From the NCBI RefSeq assembly GCF_001921865.1, contig NZ_MSCT01000010.1:496001-560000 (forward strand): DNA of 64,000 nucleotides, in the 5' to 3' direction. Source of the DNA: Pseudomonas chlororaphis (GTDB taxonomy: Bacteria; Pseudomonadota; Gammaproteobacteria; Pseudomonadales; Pseudomonadaceae). The first letter of the stretch is position 1. Every line of letters begins with the position of its first letter. The position numbers and the translations under genes were made by a program. This document shows positions 49,914 through 58,567 of this stretch, piece by piece. The notes beneath the pieces are model-generated. The model was not told where the DNA came from, did no database searches, and was given only the letters and a program-made list of their open reading frames with translations.

Positions 49914-51263
49914 ATGAGCCAATCTCGACTCGCAACAACCCTCGGCGGCCTGGTCTTGCTGGGAGTAGCCGCGGCCGGCCTGCTGGGCTGGTACGTCACC
50001 CGCGTGCCCGCCTCGCCCTTCGACCGCCAGGCCAGCGTCGCGCCCGCCGACGAGGCGCTGGTGCGCCGCGGCGAATACGTGGCCCGGGTCAGCGACTGCG
50101 TGGCCTGCCACAGCCTGCCGGACGCGCGACCGTTCGCCGGCGGCTTGAAGATGGCCACTCCGGTGGGCGCCATCTACGCCACCAACATCACCCCCGACCG
50201 CACCGCCGGCATCGGCGGCTACAGCCTGGCCGACTTCGACCGCGCGGTGCGCCACGGCGTGGTGCCCGACGGCAGCCGCTTGTACCCGGCGATGCCCTAC
50301 CCTTCATACGCCAAGCTCAGCGACGACGACGTGCGCGCGCTGTATGCCTTCTTCATGCAGGGCGTGCGCCCGGTGGCCGAGGCGAACCGGCCGAGCGAGA
50401 TTCCCTGGCCGCTCAACCTGCGCTGGCCGCTGGCCTTGTGGAACGGCCTGTTCACCGAACCCGGCGCCTACGCCGAGCAACCGCAGCAGGACGCGTTGTG
50501 GAACCGCGGCGCCTATATCGTCCAGGGCCCCGGCCATTGCGGCAGCTGCCACACGCCGCGCGGCCTGGCCTTCAACGAGAAAGGCCTGAGCGAGGCCAGC
50601 CCGCAGTTCGTCGCCGGCGCCCTGCTCGACGGCTGGTACGCCCCCAGCCTGCGCTCCGATCCGAATACCGGTCTGGGGCGCTGGAGCGAGGCGGACATCG
50701 TCAAGTTCCTCAAGACCGGGCGCAACCAGCATGCGGTGGTCTATGGCTCGATGACCGAGGCGTTCAACAACTCGACCCAGTTCATGAGCGACGACGACCT
50801 CGGGGCGATCGCCCATTACCTCAAGTCGCTGCCCGGCAACCCCGCGCAGGACGGCGCGCCCTGGAGCTACCAGGCCGCGTCCGCGGCGGCTCGCCCGGAC
50901 GCGCCCGGCGCCCACACCTACGTGACCCGCTGCGCGTCCTGCCACGGCCTGGACGGGCTCGGCCAGCCCGAGTCGATACCGCCCCTGGCGGGTGCGACCT
51001 CGGCCCTGACCCGGGAGACGGCCTCGGCCATCAACATCACCCTCAACGGTTCTCTGCGGGTGGTCGCCGCCGGGGTGCCGGACGCCTATCGCATGCCGGC
51101 CTTTCGCGAGCAGCTGTCGGACCGTGAGATCGCCGACGTGCTGAGCTTTATCCGCGGCACCTGGGGCAACCAGGGCGGTGCGGTGGACGCCCAGGCCGTG
51201 ACCGCGCTGCGCGGGCACACCGACCCGGCCAGCAGCAACCCGATCATCCTGCAGATGCGTTGA
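49914..51263 (+). CDS. Triheme cytochrome c subunit of the molybdenum dehydrogenase
   Basis: 449 residues from ATG 49914; TTG 49881 would overlap the previous gene. One N-terminal membrane helix (~8-28, TTLGGLVLLGVAAAGLLGWYV), and three C-x-x-C-H sites at 62, 209 and 340 (CVACH, CGSCH, CASCH), each followed by its own cytochrome c fold. This is the gluconate/alcohol/aldehyde dehydrogenase cytochrome type, which carries electrons to ubiquinone or a terminal oxidase. It is 29 bp after the large subunit gene and in the same operon. Confidence 0.94.
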   Translation: MSQSRLATTLGGLVLLGVAAAGLLGWYVTRVPASPFDRQASVAPADEALVRRGEYVARVSDCVACHSLPDARPFAGGLKMATPVGAIYATNITPDRTAGIGGYSLADFDRAVRHGVVPDGSRLYPAMPYPSYAKLSDDDVRALYAFFMQGVRPVAEANRPSEIPWPLNLRWPLALWNGLFTEPGAYAEQPQQDALWNRGAYIVQGPGHCGSCHTPRGLAFNEKGLSEASPQFVAGALLDGWYAPSLRSDPNTGLGRWSEADIVKFLKTGRNQHAVVYGSMTEAFNNSTQFMSDDDLGAIAHYLKSLPGNPAQDGAPWSYQAASAAARPDAPGAHTYVTRCASCHGLDGLGQPESIPPLAGATSALTRETASAINITLNGSLRVVAAGVPDAYRMPAFREQLSDREIADVLSFIRGTWGNQGGAVDAQAVTALRGHTDPASSNPIILQMR

Positions 51264-51326
51264 CGATCCGGGAGCCGCCCATGCATTCACTACGTTTATC
51301 GAACCACGCTTCATCGAGGACAGCCC

Positions 51327-52379
51327 ATGGAAAGCATTGACCTTCTGGTGCTGCGCACCGCCCGCGACTGGCTAGCCGCGGGCCAGCGTTGCCTGCTGGC
51401 CACGGTGGTCCGCACCTGGGGTTCGTCGCCCCGGCCGGAGGGCTCGATGATGGTGCTGGGCGACGACGGCCGGGTGGTCGGCAGCGTCTCCGGCGGTTGC
51501 ATCGAAGACGACCTGATCCACCGCTACAGCAGCGCCCACGGCGGCCCGGGCCTGCCGGACGCGACCCCGCGGCTGGTGCGCTACGGGGTCAGCGCCGACG
51601 AGGCGCACCGCTTCGGCCTGCCCTGCGGCGGCACCCTGGAGATCGTGCTTGAGTTCGCGCCGGGCTTGGCGCAACTGGAGCAGCTCCTGGCCCGGCTCGA
51701 CGCCGGTGTCCTGGTCCGTCGCCATCTGCGCCTAGCGACCGGGGCCGTCACCCTGGAAGAGACCGTCGCGCCGGTTCCCTTCAGTTTCAACGGCCTCAGT
51801 TTCGACGGCCAACGCCTGAGCGCCACCCTCGGCCCCGGTTACCGCATGCTGCTGATCGGGGCCGGGGCGCTGGCCGAGTACCTGTCGATCATGGCCGGCT
51901 TCAACGGTTTCAAGGTCACGGTGTGCGACCCCCGGCCCGAGTACATGGGCACCTGGGCCCAGGCCGGTGTCGAGCAGGTGTCCGGCATGCCCGACGACGT
52001 GGTCCGCGCCTTCGCCCCCGACCCGCGCACCTGCATCATCGCCCTGAGCCACGACCCCAAGCTCGACGACCTCGCCCTGCTCGAAGCCCTGCACAGCCAG
52101 GCGTTCTATATCGGCGCCATCGGTTCGCGCCGCAACAGCCAGAACCGTCGCGCGCGGCTGATCGAGCACTTCGGCGAAACCGAGGCCTCGCTCGAACGCC
52201 TGCACGGCCCGATCGGCCTCTATATCGGCAGCAAGACCCCGGCGGAAATCGCCGTCAGCGTCATGGCCGAAGTGCTCGCCGCGAAGAACAACGTGGCGCT
52301 GCCAGGGGAGCTGTCCGTGGCCCGGGCCAAACTCGCGCTGGAACGCCGGGCCCGCGCCGGGCAGGAACAGTGCGCCTAG
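51327..52379 (+). CDS. XdhC-family molybdenum cofactor maturation protein
   Basis: 350 residues. N-terminal XdhC/CoxI domain (QRCLLATVVRTWGSSPRPEGSMMVLGDDGRVVGSVSGGCIEDDL, residues ~17-62) and C-terminal Rossmann domain (RMLLIGAGALAEYLSIMAGFNGFKVTVCDPRPEY; FYIGAIGSRRNSQNRRARLIEHF). XdhC proteins bind Moco, protect it, help add the equatorial sulfur and hand it to xanthine-oxidase-family enzymes. Following the dehydrogenase genes directly (63 bp), it is surely their maturation factor. Confidence 0.94.
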   Translation: MESIDLLVLRTARDWLAAGQRCLLATVVRTWGSSPRPEGSMMVLGDDGRVVGSVSGGCIEDDLIHRYSSAHGGPGLPDATPRLVRYGVSADEAHRFGLPCGGTLEIVLEFAPGLAQLEQLLARLDAGVLVRRHLRLATGAVTLEETVAPVPFSFNGLSFDGQRLSATLGPGYRMLLIGAGALAEYLSIMAGFNGFKVTVCDPRPEYMGTWAQAGVEQVSGMPDDVVRAFAPDPRTCIIALSHDPKLDDLALLEALHSQAFYIGAIGSRRNSQNRRARLIEHFGETEASLERLHGPIGLYIGSKTPAEIAVSVMAEVLAAKNNVALPGELSVARAKLALERRARAGQEQCA

Positions 52380-52500
52380 CGTGGGAATTACGCCGCATTG
52401 ATCCAGAAACACGACACCCGTATTGAGCGCCCAAAACGATTGCGCTAGAACAGCCTGCGCGCTCCGTCGGCGCGCTTGCGTCCTCACTCAAGGTGTCAGC

Positions 52501-53340
52501 ATGAAACCCACAATAAACAAGTTCCTGATCGCCCCCGCCTTCCTCTCGCTCCTGCTGTCGCAGTGGACGCCGGCCCTCGCCGCGTCGGCCGACGCGCCCT
52601 CCTCCAACCTGCTGACGGCCGCGGTGGCCTGGAAGCAGACCGCGGCCGAGTACGAGGCGCTGTATTACCAGGGCTTCAACATCGCCCGGATGCGCCTGGA
52701 CCAGGCCCTGCAAACCCGCAAGAACGGCGAGCGGCCGCTGGCGATCATCAGCGACGTCGACGACACCGTCCTGGGCAGCAACAGCTATTGGGGCTACATG
52801 ATCGGCGCCGACAAGGAGTTTTTCGACGACGACGCCTGGGACCGCTGGGTCGCCGACAACGGCCCGGTGGCCACGCCGGGGGCGCTGGAGTTCCTCAACT
52901 ACGCACAATCCCAAGGCGTCGAGGTGTTCTACGTCACCAGCCGCGACCAGGGCGAAAAAACCTTTGAGTACGCCCTGGCCAACCTGCGCAAGAACCACCT
53001 GCCGTTTGCCGATGAGAAACACCTGACGGTCTATCGCGACAGCTCCAACAAAGAGCCGCGGCAAACGGAAATCGCCAAGGACTACGAGGTGGTGGTCATG
53101 CTCGGCGACAACCTCAACGACTTCAAACGCAAGTATTACGTGGCCGACGTCAAGCAGCGCAACAGCCTGATGACCGAGGACAAGGAGCAGTTCGGGCGCC
53201 AGTTCGTGCTCTTCCCCAACCCCACCGACGGGCACTGGCTGAAGGCGATCTTCGGCGACTCGGAACCGCCGGCCAGTGCCGAGAACCGGGCGAAGTTCAA
53301 GGCCGCGGCCGAGTCGACGGCCTGGCAGCCGAAACCCTGA
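52501..53340 (+). CDS. Exported HAD acid phosphatase, e(P4)/class B-C type
   Basis: 279 residues from ATG 52501. Signal peptide MKPTINKFLIAPAFLSLLLS...PALAAS. Unlike Haemophilus e(P4), there is no lipobox, so it is probably a soluble periplasmic enzyme. The catalytic motif I reads ISDVDDTVLGSN, with nucleophile D85 and D87; motif II is in FYVTSRDQGEK and the metal-binding acidic motif is MLGDNLNDF. It dephosphorylates nucleotides or other phosphomonoesters. Own promoter presumed in 52380-52500. A strong palindrome follows. Confidence 0.9.
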   Translation: MKPTINKFLIAPAFLSLLLSQWTPALAASADAPSSNLLTAAVAWKQTAAEYEALYYQGFNIARMRLDQALQTRKNGERPLAIISDVDDTVLGSNSYWGYMIGADKEFFDDDAWDRWVADNGPVATPGALEFLNYAQSQGVEVFYVTSRDQGEKTFEYALANLRKNHLPFADEKHLTVYRDSSNKEPRQTEIAKDYEVVVMLGDNLNDFKRKYYVADVKQRNSLMTEDKEQFGRQFVLFPNPTDGHWLKAIFGDSEPPASAENRAKFKAAAESTAWQPKP

Positions 53341-53406
53341 CCCGGGCCCTGCGTCGCGCCCTCGCCGGCAGGATTACGGCATTGGCGCAAACCGGCTGAA
53401 ACGCCG

Positions 53407-53454
53407 CATAGCCACTCAAAATGATTGGCCTGATCATATTTTTGAGTGGCTATG
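53407..53454. repeat. 15-bp perfect palindrome between phosphatase and PEBP genes
   Basis: CATAGCCACTCAAAA (53407-53421) and TTTTGAGTGGCTATG (53440-53454) are exact reverse complements; within the loop TGAT (53422) and ATCA (53433) pair again. It lies 66 bp after the phosphatase stop and 67 bp before the next start. It may be a terminator or a large operator; the A/T-rich arms near the centre fit a protein site as well as a hairpin. Confidence 0.6.
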
Positions 53455-53521
53455 CCATCTCTGGCAGTATCGCGTTTGCCTAACATGCAGGCCTCTTACC
53501 CACGACGCAGTGAGATACGCC

Positions 53522-54151
53522 ATGCAGCTCTTCAGTCAAAGTTTCCGCGAAGGCGAGTACATCCCCGGCGAGTTCGCCTTCGCCATCGCCAACGCCACTT
53601 CGCATCTCGAACTGTCATCCAACAGGAACCCGCACCTGGCCTGGCATGACCTCCCCGCGGGCACTCAGTCGTTGGTGCTGGTCTGTCACGACCCGGATGT
53701 TCCAAGCGATGGGAAAGATGTGAACCAGGAAGGCCGGGAAATCCCCGCCTCGTTGCCCCGCGTGGACTTTTTCCATTGGCTGCTGTTGGACATTCCCGCC
53801 GCTGTCACCGAGATCGCCGCGGGCTCGCACTCCAACGCCGTGACCGCCAACGGCAAGCCCGGACCGGATGCGCCTCAAGGCCTGCGCCACGGTATCAACG
53901 ACTACACCGCCTGGTTTGCCGCGGACGAGCAGATGAAAGGCACCTATTTTGGCTACGATGGCCCCTGCCCGCCCTGGAACGATCCCCTGGTACACCGCTA
54001 CATCTTCACCCTCTACGCGCTGGCCGCCCCCAGGCTCGAGGTGCGTGGTGAGCTCACCGGGGCCAACGTGCTCCTGGCGCTCAAGCATGCCAGGGTGCTG
54101 GGGCAGGCGAGCCTGAGCGGACGCTACACCTTGAACCCTGACGCCGCATGA
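53522..54151 (+). CDS. YbhB/YbcL-family (PEBP, Raf-kinase-inhibitor-like) protein
   Basis: 209 residues from ATG 53522 (MQLFSQSFREGEYIPGEFAFA). The PEBP fold is visible in LVLVCHDPDVPS (D-P-D), DFFHWLLLDIP (ligand His), GLRHGINDYTAWF and TYFGYDGPCPPWNDPLVHRYIFTLYAL. No signal peptide, so cytoplasmic. Bacterial members bind phosphate-type anions but have no settled function. A little longer than E. coli YbhB (158). Its stop is 22 bp before the AraC gene, suggesting co-transcription. Confidence 0.9.
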   Translation: MQLFSQSFREGEYIPGEFAFAIANATSHLELSSNRNPHLAWHDLPAGTQSLVLVCHDPDVPSDGKDVNQEGREIPASLPRVDFFHWLLLDIPAAVTEIAAGSHSNAVTANGKPGPDAPQGLRHGINDYTAWFAADEQMKGTYFGYDGPCPPWNDPLVHRYIFTLYALAAPRLEVRGELTGANVLLALKHARVLGQASLSGRYTLNPDAA

Positions 54152-54173
54152 ACCCTGCCTTGTCGAGCGTCAC

Positions 54174-55043
54174 GTGAACATCGCCACGCTGAAGCCGCCG
54201 ACCTCTGCTCTCGACCTGCCGGATGGCGCCGGCTCCTGGCGGCTGCCATCCGCTTTTCCCATCCAGCGCCGAGGGTTGTGCAGCCTTGCCCAACCCTGCC
54301 TGCGCCGCACGCAGCACACCCCCAACTTCTTTTTCCAGGACGCGACCTTGCTGTTGATCGCGTCGGGCAAGCTGGACATGCACAGCCCGCCCCGGAACAT
54401 CTCGATCGACGACAGTGCCTCGCTGCTGCTGGTGGAACCCGGCACCTGGGCCCATCTGCAAAAGACCCCGGCAGGCCCGGAGAAACGCTTCCGCTCGGTG
54501 TTCCTGACCTTCAGTCCCGAACTGCTGGAACGCTTCCATCGCGACCGGCAGGCCACCGAGCGGCACGATCCGGAGGCCGTACGGCACACGCCATTGGATG
54601 GCGAACTCGCCTCGACCTTGCATCAGCTATGCGCCAGCCTGTCGTCGAGCGGGATCAGCGACGAGCGTTTGCGCTACCGGTTGCTCGACCTGCTCGCCGC
54701 GCTGGCAGAACGCGGCGTGGGCTATGCCCGCCATCAACCACGGGGAATTGCCGGCCGGGCGCGGCGGTTGCTCAGCGAAACCCCTGCCCATCCCTGGACC
54801 GCCCGAATGACCGGCCGCGCGCTGGCCATGAGCGAAGCCACCTTGCGCAGGCGCCTGGCCCAGGAGCAGGTGCGTTTCGACGAGCTGCTGATCGATGTCA
54901 GGATGCACCACGGCCTGATGCTGCTCCAAAGCACCGACTGGAGCATCAGCCGCATCGCCGAGGCCTGCGGCTATCTTTCGCGAGCGCGTTTCGCCGAGCG
55001 CTTCCAAAAACGTTTCGGGCAACGGCCGTCGGCGCTCAGATAG
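54174..55043 (+). CDS. AraC-family transcriptional regulator
   Basis: 289 residues with GTG 54174 as the first start giving MNIATLKPPTSALDLPDGAG; no ATG occurs before the conserved region. The N-terminal sensor part is of the EutR/ToxT-like type (LLIASGKLDMHSP...ASLLLVEPGTWAHLQK). The C-terminal double HTH starts ~190: RARRLLSETPAHPWTARMTGRALAMSEATLRRRLAQEQ and STDWSISRIAEACGYLSRARFAERFQKRFGQRPSALR. Likely regulates itself and the PEBP gene before it; the ligand is unknown. Confidence 0.88.
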   Translation: MNIATLKPPTSALDLPDGAGSWRLPSAFPIQRRGLCSLAQPCLRRTQHTPNFFFQDATLLLIASGKLDMHSPPRNISIDDSASLLLVEPGTWAHLQKTPAGPEKRFRSVFLTFSPELLERFHRDRQATERHDPEAVRHTPLDGELASTLHQLCASLSSSGISDERLRYRLLDLLAALAERGVGYARHQPRGIAGRARRLLSETPAHPWTARMTGRALAMSEATLRRRLAQEQVRFDELLIDVRMHHGLMLLQSTDWSISRIAEACGYLSRARFAERFQKRFGQRPSALR

Positions 55044-55074
55044 GTTGTGCAACAGCGCCTGCCGCCTGGCGTGG

Positions 55075-56661
55075 CTAGAGTGCAATCGCCCCCGCCCGCC
55101 CCGGCTCCACGACAAAGGACTTGAGGGTCGAGACACTGGCGCTCGGGTCACGGGCGTCGGAAATCACCCGAAAGTTCGTCAGCATCTTCTGCTCTTCCAG
55201 CTCCACCGCTACATATCCCCTTCGACGACTCTCGAAAAACCTGACATGGGGATTAAGGGGCAGGATGGCGTTGAACGCGTCGAACGACGGGCCGTCGGAG
55301 GTCACCGAGGTACCGACGAACTCGGTGGCGACGATCCGCGAGTCCGGGTCGTGGGCACGCGCATGCAGGTCCGTGACCCAGAACGAATGAATGTCCCCGC
55401 CCCAGAACACCGGGTTACTGACCCGCCGACGCTCGATGGATGCCAGCATGCGCTCGCGAGTCGCCATATAACCGTCCCAGCCGTCGGTCCAATGCCCCAA
55501 CGCCTGGCTCGCCGGATCGCGCTGGAGCAGCGGCGCCACCAGCAGGTCCTGGGCAATCACATTCCATTGCGCCCTGGACCGGGCCAGGCCCTGATCCAGC
55601 CAGGCCTCCTGTTCCCAGCCGAGCATGGTGCGCCCGGGGTTGCGCAAGTCCACGCAGCTGTCGGCGGCGATATGCCCCTGGTGGCTGCCGTTGGCCGCCA
55701 GGCACGGCTGTTCGGAGCGGTATTGCCGGCCGTCCAGGATATGGAAGCGGGCCAGCCGACCGTAATCCAGGTTCCGATAAATTCGCATATCCGGCCCCCG
55801 CGGCAGGCTGCTGGCGCGCAATGGCATGTGTTCGTAGAAAGCCTGGTAGGCCGCCGCGCGGCGCTTGAGAAAACGGCCTGGCGCAATGTTCGGGTCCTGG
55901 GACCATCGGTTGGCATAGTCGTTTTGCACTTCGTGATCGTCCCAGGTCACTACGCTCGGCGCGCAGGCATGCAGGGCCTGCAAATCGGCGTCGCTCTTGT
56001 ACTGGGCATAGCGCTTGCGATAGCCCGCCAGGTCCAGCGCCTCGCCGCTGCTGTGGGGGCGAATGATCTTCCCGGAGTCGGGCGCATAGGATTTTTCGTA
56101 AATGTAATCGCCGAGGAAAAACACCAGGTCAGGTTGTTCGGCGGCCAAGTGACGATAGGCACTGAAATAGCCGCGCTCCCAGTGGGAACAGGAGACAAAG
56201 CCCAGCCGCGCCGACGCCATTGCGTGCGGAGGCGGAGCCGTGCGCGATTGCCCTGTCGGACTCTGTGCCCCGAGACTTTCAAACTGGTACCAGTAGGGCC
56301 GCCCCGCCTCCAACCCCGCGACCTCGACATGGACGGAATGGGCGAAACGTTCGGTGGCCATGACTTGGCCTTGTTTCACGATCCGCGTCATCGCCGCATC
56401 GCTGGCCACCCGCCAGCGCACCGGCACCGCACGGTTCAAGCCGCCATGGCCATCGGCCGCGTCGAGCAGCGGCGCCAACCGGGTCCAGATGACAAAGCCG
56501 TCCGGCAGCGGATCGCCCGAGGCCACGCCCAGGGTGAACGGGTAGTCGATGCCGACACTGCGGGCGAAGGGGCTGAGTATCGAAAAAGCCGTCGCCACCG
56601 CCAGGCCCGACAGTACCCGGCGACGATCCGGATCTACCGGCTTGCCGATATCGTCGCTCAT
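55075..56661 (-). CDS. phoD: PhoD-type alkaline phosphatase / phosphodiesterase
   Basis: 528 residues from ATG 56661, coupled to the GNAT gene by ATGA. Tat signal DPDRRRVLSGLAVATAFSIL. An N-terminal Fn3-like domain (YPFTLGVASGDPLPDGFVIWTRL), then the PhoD metallophosphatase core: LGFVSCSHWERGYFSAYRHLA, DLVFFLGDYIYEK, VTWDDHEVQNDY and VFWGGDIHSFWVTD contain the expected Asp, Cys, Asn and His metal ligands of the Fe-Ca site. It hydrolyses phosphomono- and diesters outside the cytoplasm. No Pho box is evident upstream because the promoter lies before the GNAT gene. Confidence 0.92.
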   Translation of the reverse strand: MSDDIGKPVDPDRRRVLSGLAVATAFSILSPFARSVGIDYPFTLGVASGDPLPDGFVIWTRLAPLLDAADGHGGLNRAVPVRWRVASDAAMTRIVKQGQVMATERFAHSVHVEVAGLEAGRPYWYQFESLGAQSPTGQSRTAPPPHAMASARLGFVSCSHWERGYFSAYRHLAAEQPDLVFFLGDYIYEKSYAPDSGKIIRPHSSGEALDLAGYRKRYAQYKSDADLQALHACAPSVVTWDDHEVQNDYANRWSQDPNIAPGRFLKRRAAAYQAFYEHMPLRASSLPRGPDMRIYRNLDYGRLARFHILDGRQYRSEQPCLAANGSHQGHIAADSCVDLRNPGRTMLGWEQEAWLDQGLARSRAQWNVIAQDLLVAPLLQRDPASQALGHWTDGWDGYMATRERMLASIERRRVSNPVFWGGDIHSFWVTDLHARAHDPDSRIVATEFVGTSVTSDGPSFDAFNAILPLNPHVRFFESRRRGYVAVELEEQKMLTNFRVISDARDPSASVSTLKSFVVEPGRAGAIAL

Positions 56662-57212
56662 GACGCGGGCTGCCAATCGGCATGCAACAGCCCGTACAGC
56701 AACAGGTCCTCATGAATCCCGTTCTTGAGGAAGGCGCCTTTCATGCGCTCTTCGTAACCCAGGCCGATTTTTTCCAGCACCCGAGCGGACCCTTTGTTGC
56801 GGGCGAAACACTGGCTGCCGACGCGGTGCAGCGCCAGTTCGGTAAAGCCGAACGCCATGAGTGCGCCTGCCGCCTCGGCGGCGTAGTCCCGGTTGCGGCA
56901 GTGAGCGGCGATCCAATATCCCAAGTGACCGCTGCGATGAGCCGCGGACAACCTAAGGCTGATCACGCCGATCAATTCGTCGCTCTCTCGCAGATGAACG
57001 CCCAGCGCCAGGGATTGCCCGCAACGGAAATTCTGCTCCTGGCTATCGATAAAAGTCAGCGCCGTTTCCAGGGTGTGAGGCGATGGAATGGCTGCAGTGT
57101 TGTCAGCGATCTCGGGCCCGTTGGCCAGCTCGGACAGCGTCTCGGCCTGGTGCTTGTGCAGCGCTTTCAGCGCCAGCCGCGGAGTCAATAAAGAAGGAAA
57201 TGCAGCGCTCAT
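56658..57212 (-). CDS. GNAT acetyltransferase (RimJ/RimL-like)
   Basis: 184 residues from ATG 57212 (MSAAFPSLLTPRLALKALHK). The 'LTPRLALKAL' opening, GHLGYWIAAHCRNRDYAAEAAGALMAFGFTELALHRVGSQCFARNKGSARVLEKIGLGYEERM and a C-terminal L-L-Y-G-L are those of ribosomal-protein-type N-acetyltransferases, though many relatives acetylate small molecules. First gene of a two-gene unit with the PhoD phosphatase. The ribosome site before ATG is poor. Confidence 0.88.
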   Translation of the reverse strand: MSAAFPSLLTPRLALKALHKHQAETLSELANGPEIADNTAAIPSPHTLETALTFIDSQEQNFRCGQSLALGVHLRESDELIGVISLRLSAAHRSGHLGYWIAAHCRNRDYAAEAAGALMAFGFTELALHRVGSQCFARNKGSARVLEKIGLGYEERMKGAFLKNGIHEDLLLYGLLHADWQPAS

Positions 57213-57325
57213 GTCGGGGGGAGCTCGCCGGATAAATTCGCAAAAATGCGCCCCTATCATGTCAGTTTCATTACCGCCAAAAAATTCTGGAAGATCTTCT
57301 GAAAACCCCGTCCTAGAAACCTAAA

Positions 57326-57341
57326 AACTTAAATTAAAGTT
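57326..57341. promoter_or_regulatory. Inverted repeat upstream of the exbD-tonB operon
   Basis: AACTTAAATTAAAGTT: arms AACTT/AAGTT around a six-base AT centre, 60 bp before the exbD start and in an unusually AT-rich patch between divergent genes. It is not a Fur or Zur box by eye. Possible operator; weak evidence. Confidence 0.3.
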
Positions 57342-57401
57342 AACCAATCGGTCATTTTCCGTTGCTAGCGTGGCGCCCCTAATCAATGACGGGGTAACGG
57401 C

Positions 57402-57809
57402 ATGAGAACCTGGGACGAACCGAAAAAACGCAAGGCGCACATCGAGCTGATCCCGATGATCGACGTGATGATGTTCCTGCTGGTGTTTTTCGTACTCGTG
57501 AGCCTGAACGTGATTCCGGCCCTGGGCATGAAGACCCAGTTGCCCAGCGCCAGCAGTTCGCAACAGCTCAAGCCGCAGAACAAGTTCGTCCTCACCCTGG
57601 GCCTGGAAGGCCAGTTGCAGCTCGATGACAAGGACCTCAGCGTCGAAGCCCTGGTGCCGACGCTCCAGGCCGCGCAAAAACCTGACAGCAAGTCGACCAT
57701 CATCGTCAACAGCGACAAGGGCGTGGAAGTGTCACGCCTGGTCGAGGTCATGGACGCCCTGCGCCTGGGCGGCTTTACCTCGGTGTCCATCGCCACGCGT
57801 AAGTCCTGA
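57402..57809 (+). CDS. exbD: ExbD (TonB-system energy transducer)
   Basis: 135 residues. A short basic cytoplasmic N-terminus, one membrane helix (IELIPMIDVMMFLLVFFVLVSL, ~14-36) with the essential proton-path Asp at 21, and a periplasmic domain. First gene of an exbD-tonB-receptor-exbB unit, an order different from the usual exbB-exbD-tonB. RBS GGGGTAA. It works with ExbB (60900) to energise TonB. Confidence 0.93.
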   Translation: MRTWDEPKKRKAHIELIPMIDVMMFLLVFFVLVSLNVIPALGMKTQLPSASSSQQLKPQNKFVLTLGLEGQLQLDDKDLSVEALVPTLQAAQKPDSKSTIIVNSDKGVEVSRLVEVMDALRLGGFTSVSIATRKS

Positions 57810-57811
57810 TC

Positions 57812-58543
57812 ATGTATGCCCTGTTTCGTGCGCGTCAGCTGCTGGGCAGTGTCCCGGCCCTGATCGCCCTGGTGCTGATTGCATTGGGTATCCAGTCGCA
57901 AAGCCTGAAAGTGCAGCCGGTGTATGACGAATCGGCGGTCGAGATCGCCCTGGTCGAACCCGAGCCGCAGGTGGTGGTCCCCGAGCCCGTGGTGGAACAG
58001 GAGCCGCCGCCCCCGGTGATCGAAGACGAAGAAGCCGAGCCGGCCCCCCCGCCGCCCAAGCCACAGCCCAAGCCTGAACCCAAGCCCAAGCCGAAACCGC
58101 TGCCCAAGCCCGCGCCCGTGGCCGCCACCAAGACAACGCCGCCCCCCACGCCGCCGGTCGCCGCCAAGCCCGCGCAGCCTGCTGTCGCCCCGACAGCGGC
58201 GCCGCCTGCCCCGCCCGCGCCGCCGAAAGTCGACGGCCAGGCCCTGGAAGGCGGGTATCTCAAAGGGCTACGCAACGAGCTGGACACTTACAAGCAGTAC
58301 CCCACCGGACGCCAGGCTTCCCTCGAACGCCCCAGCGGCGAAGTGGTGGTCTGGCTGTTGGTGGATCGCCAGGGGCGCGTCCTCGACTCCGGGCTCCAGA
58401 CCCAGGCGTCGAGCATGCTGCTGAACCGGGCCGCCACCAACAGCCTGCGTCGTATCAAGCAGGTCAAGCCGTTCCCCGAGCAAGCCTTCGGTGGACGCAA
58501 CGAACAACGTTTTACCGCCACCTTCAACTACAGCGTGCAATAA
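57812..58543 (+). CDS. tonB: TonB
   Basis: 243 residues, start 2 bp after exbD. N-terminal membrane anchor (~10-30, LGSVPALIALVLIALGI), a long Pro/Glu/Lys spacer that crosses the periplasm (residues ~45-150, repeats of PEP and KPxPKP), and a C-terminal domain with YPTGRQASLERPSGEVVVWLLVDRQGRVLDSGLQTQASS, where the YP motif contacts TonB boxes. A dedicated transducer for the adjoining receptor rather than the housekeeping one is likely. Confidence 0.93.
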   Translation: MYALFRARQLLGSVPALIALVLIALGIQSQSLKVQPVYDESAVEIALVEPEPQVVVPEPVVEQEPPPPVIEDEEAEPAPPPPKPQPKPEPKPKPKPLPKPAPVAATKTTPPPTPPVAAKPAQPAVAPTAAPPAPPAPPKVDGQALEGGYLKGLRNELDTYKQYPTGRQASLERPSGEVVVWLLVDRQGRVLDSGLQTQASSMLLNRAATNSLRRIKQVKPFPEQAFGGRNEQRFTATFNYSVQ

Positions 58544-58567
58544 GCACCCAACAGCAGGACGACAGTG

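Noticed and set aside
47593..49938. 781-codon antisense frame over the molybdenum subunit gene
   Set aside because: A third-position GC shadow; the sense gene has a Tat signal and family motifs.
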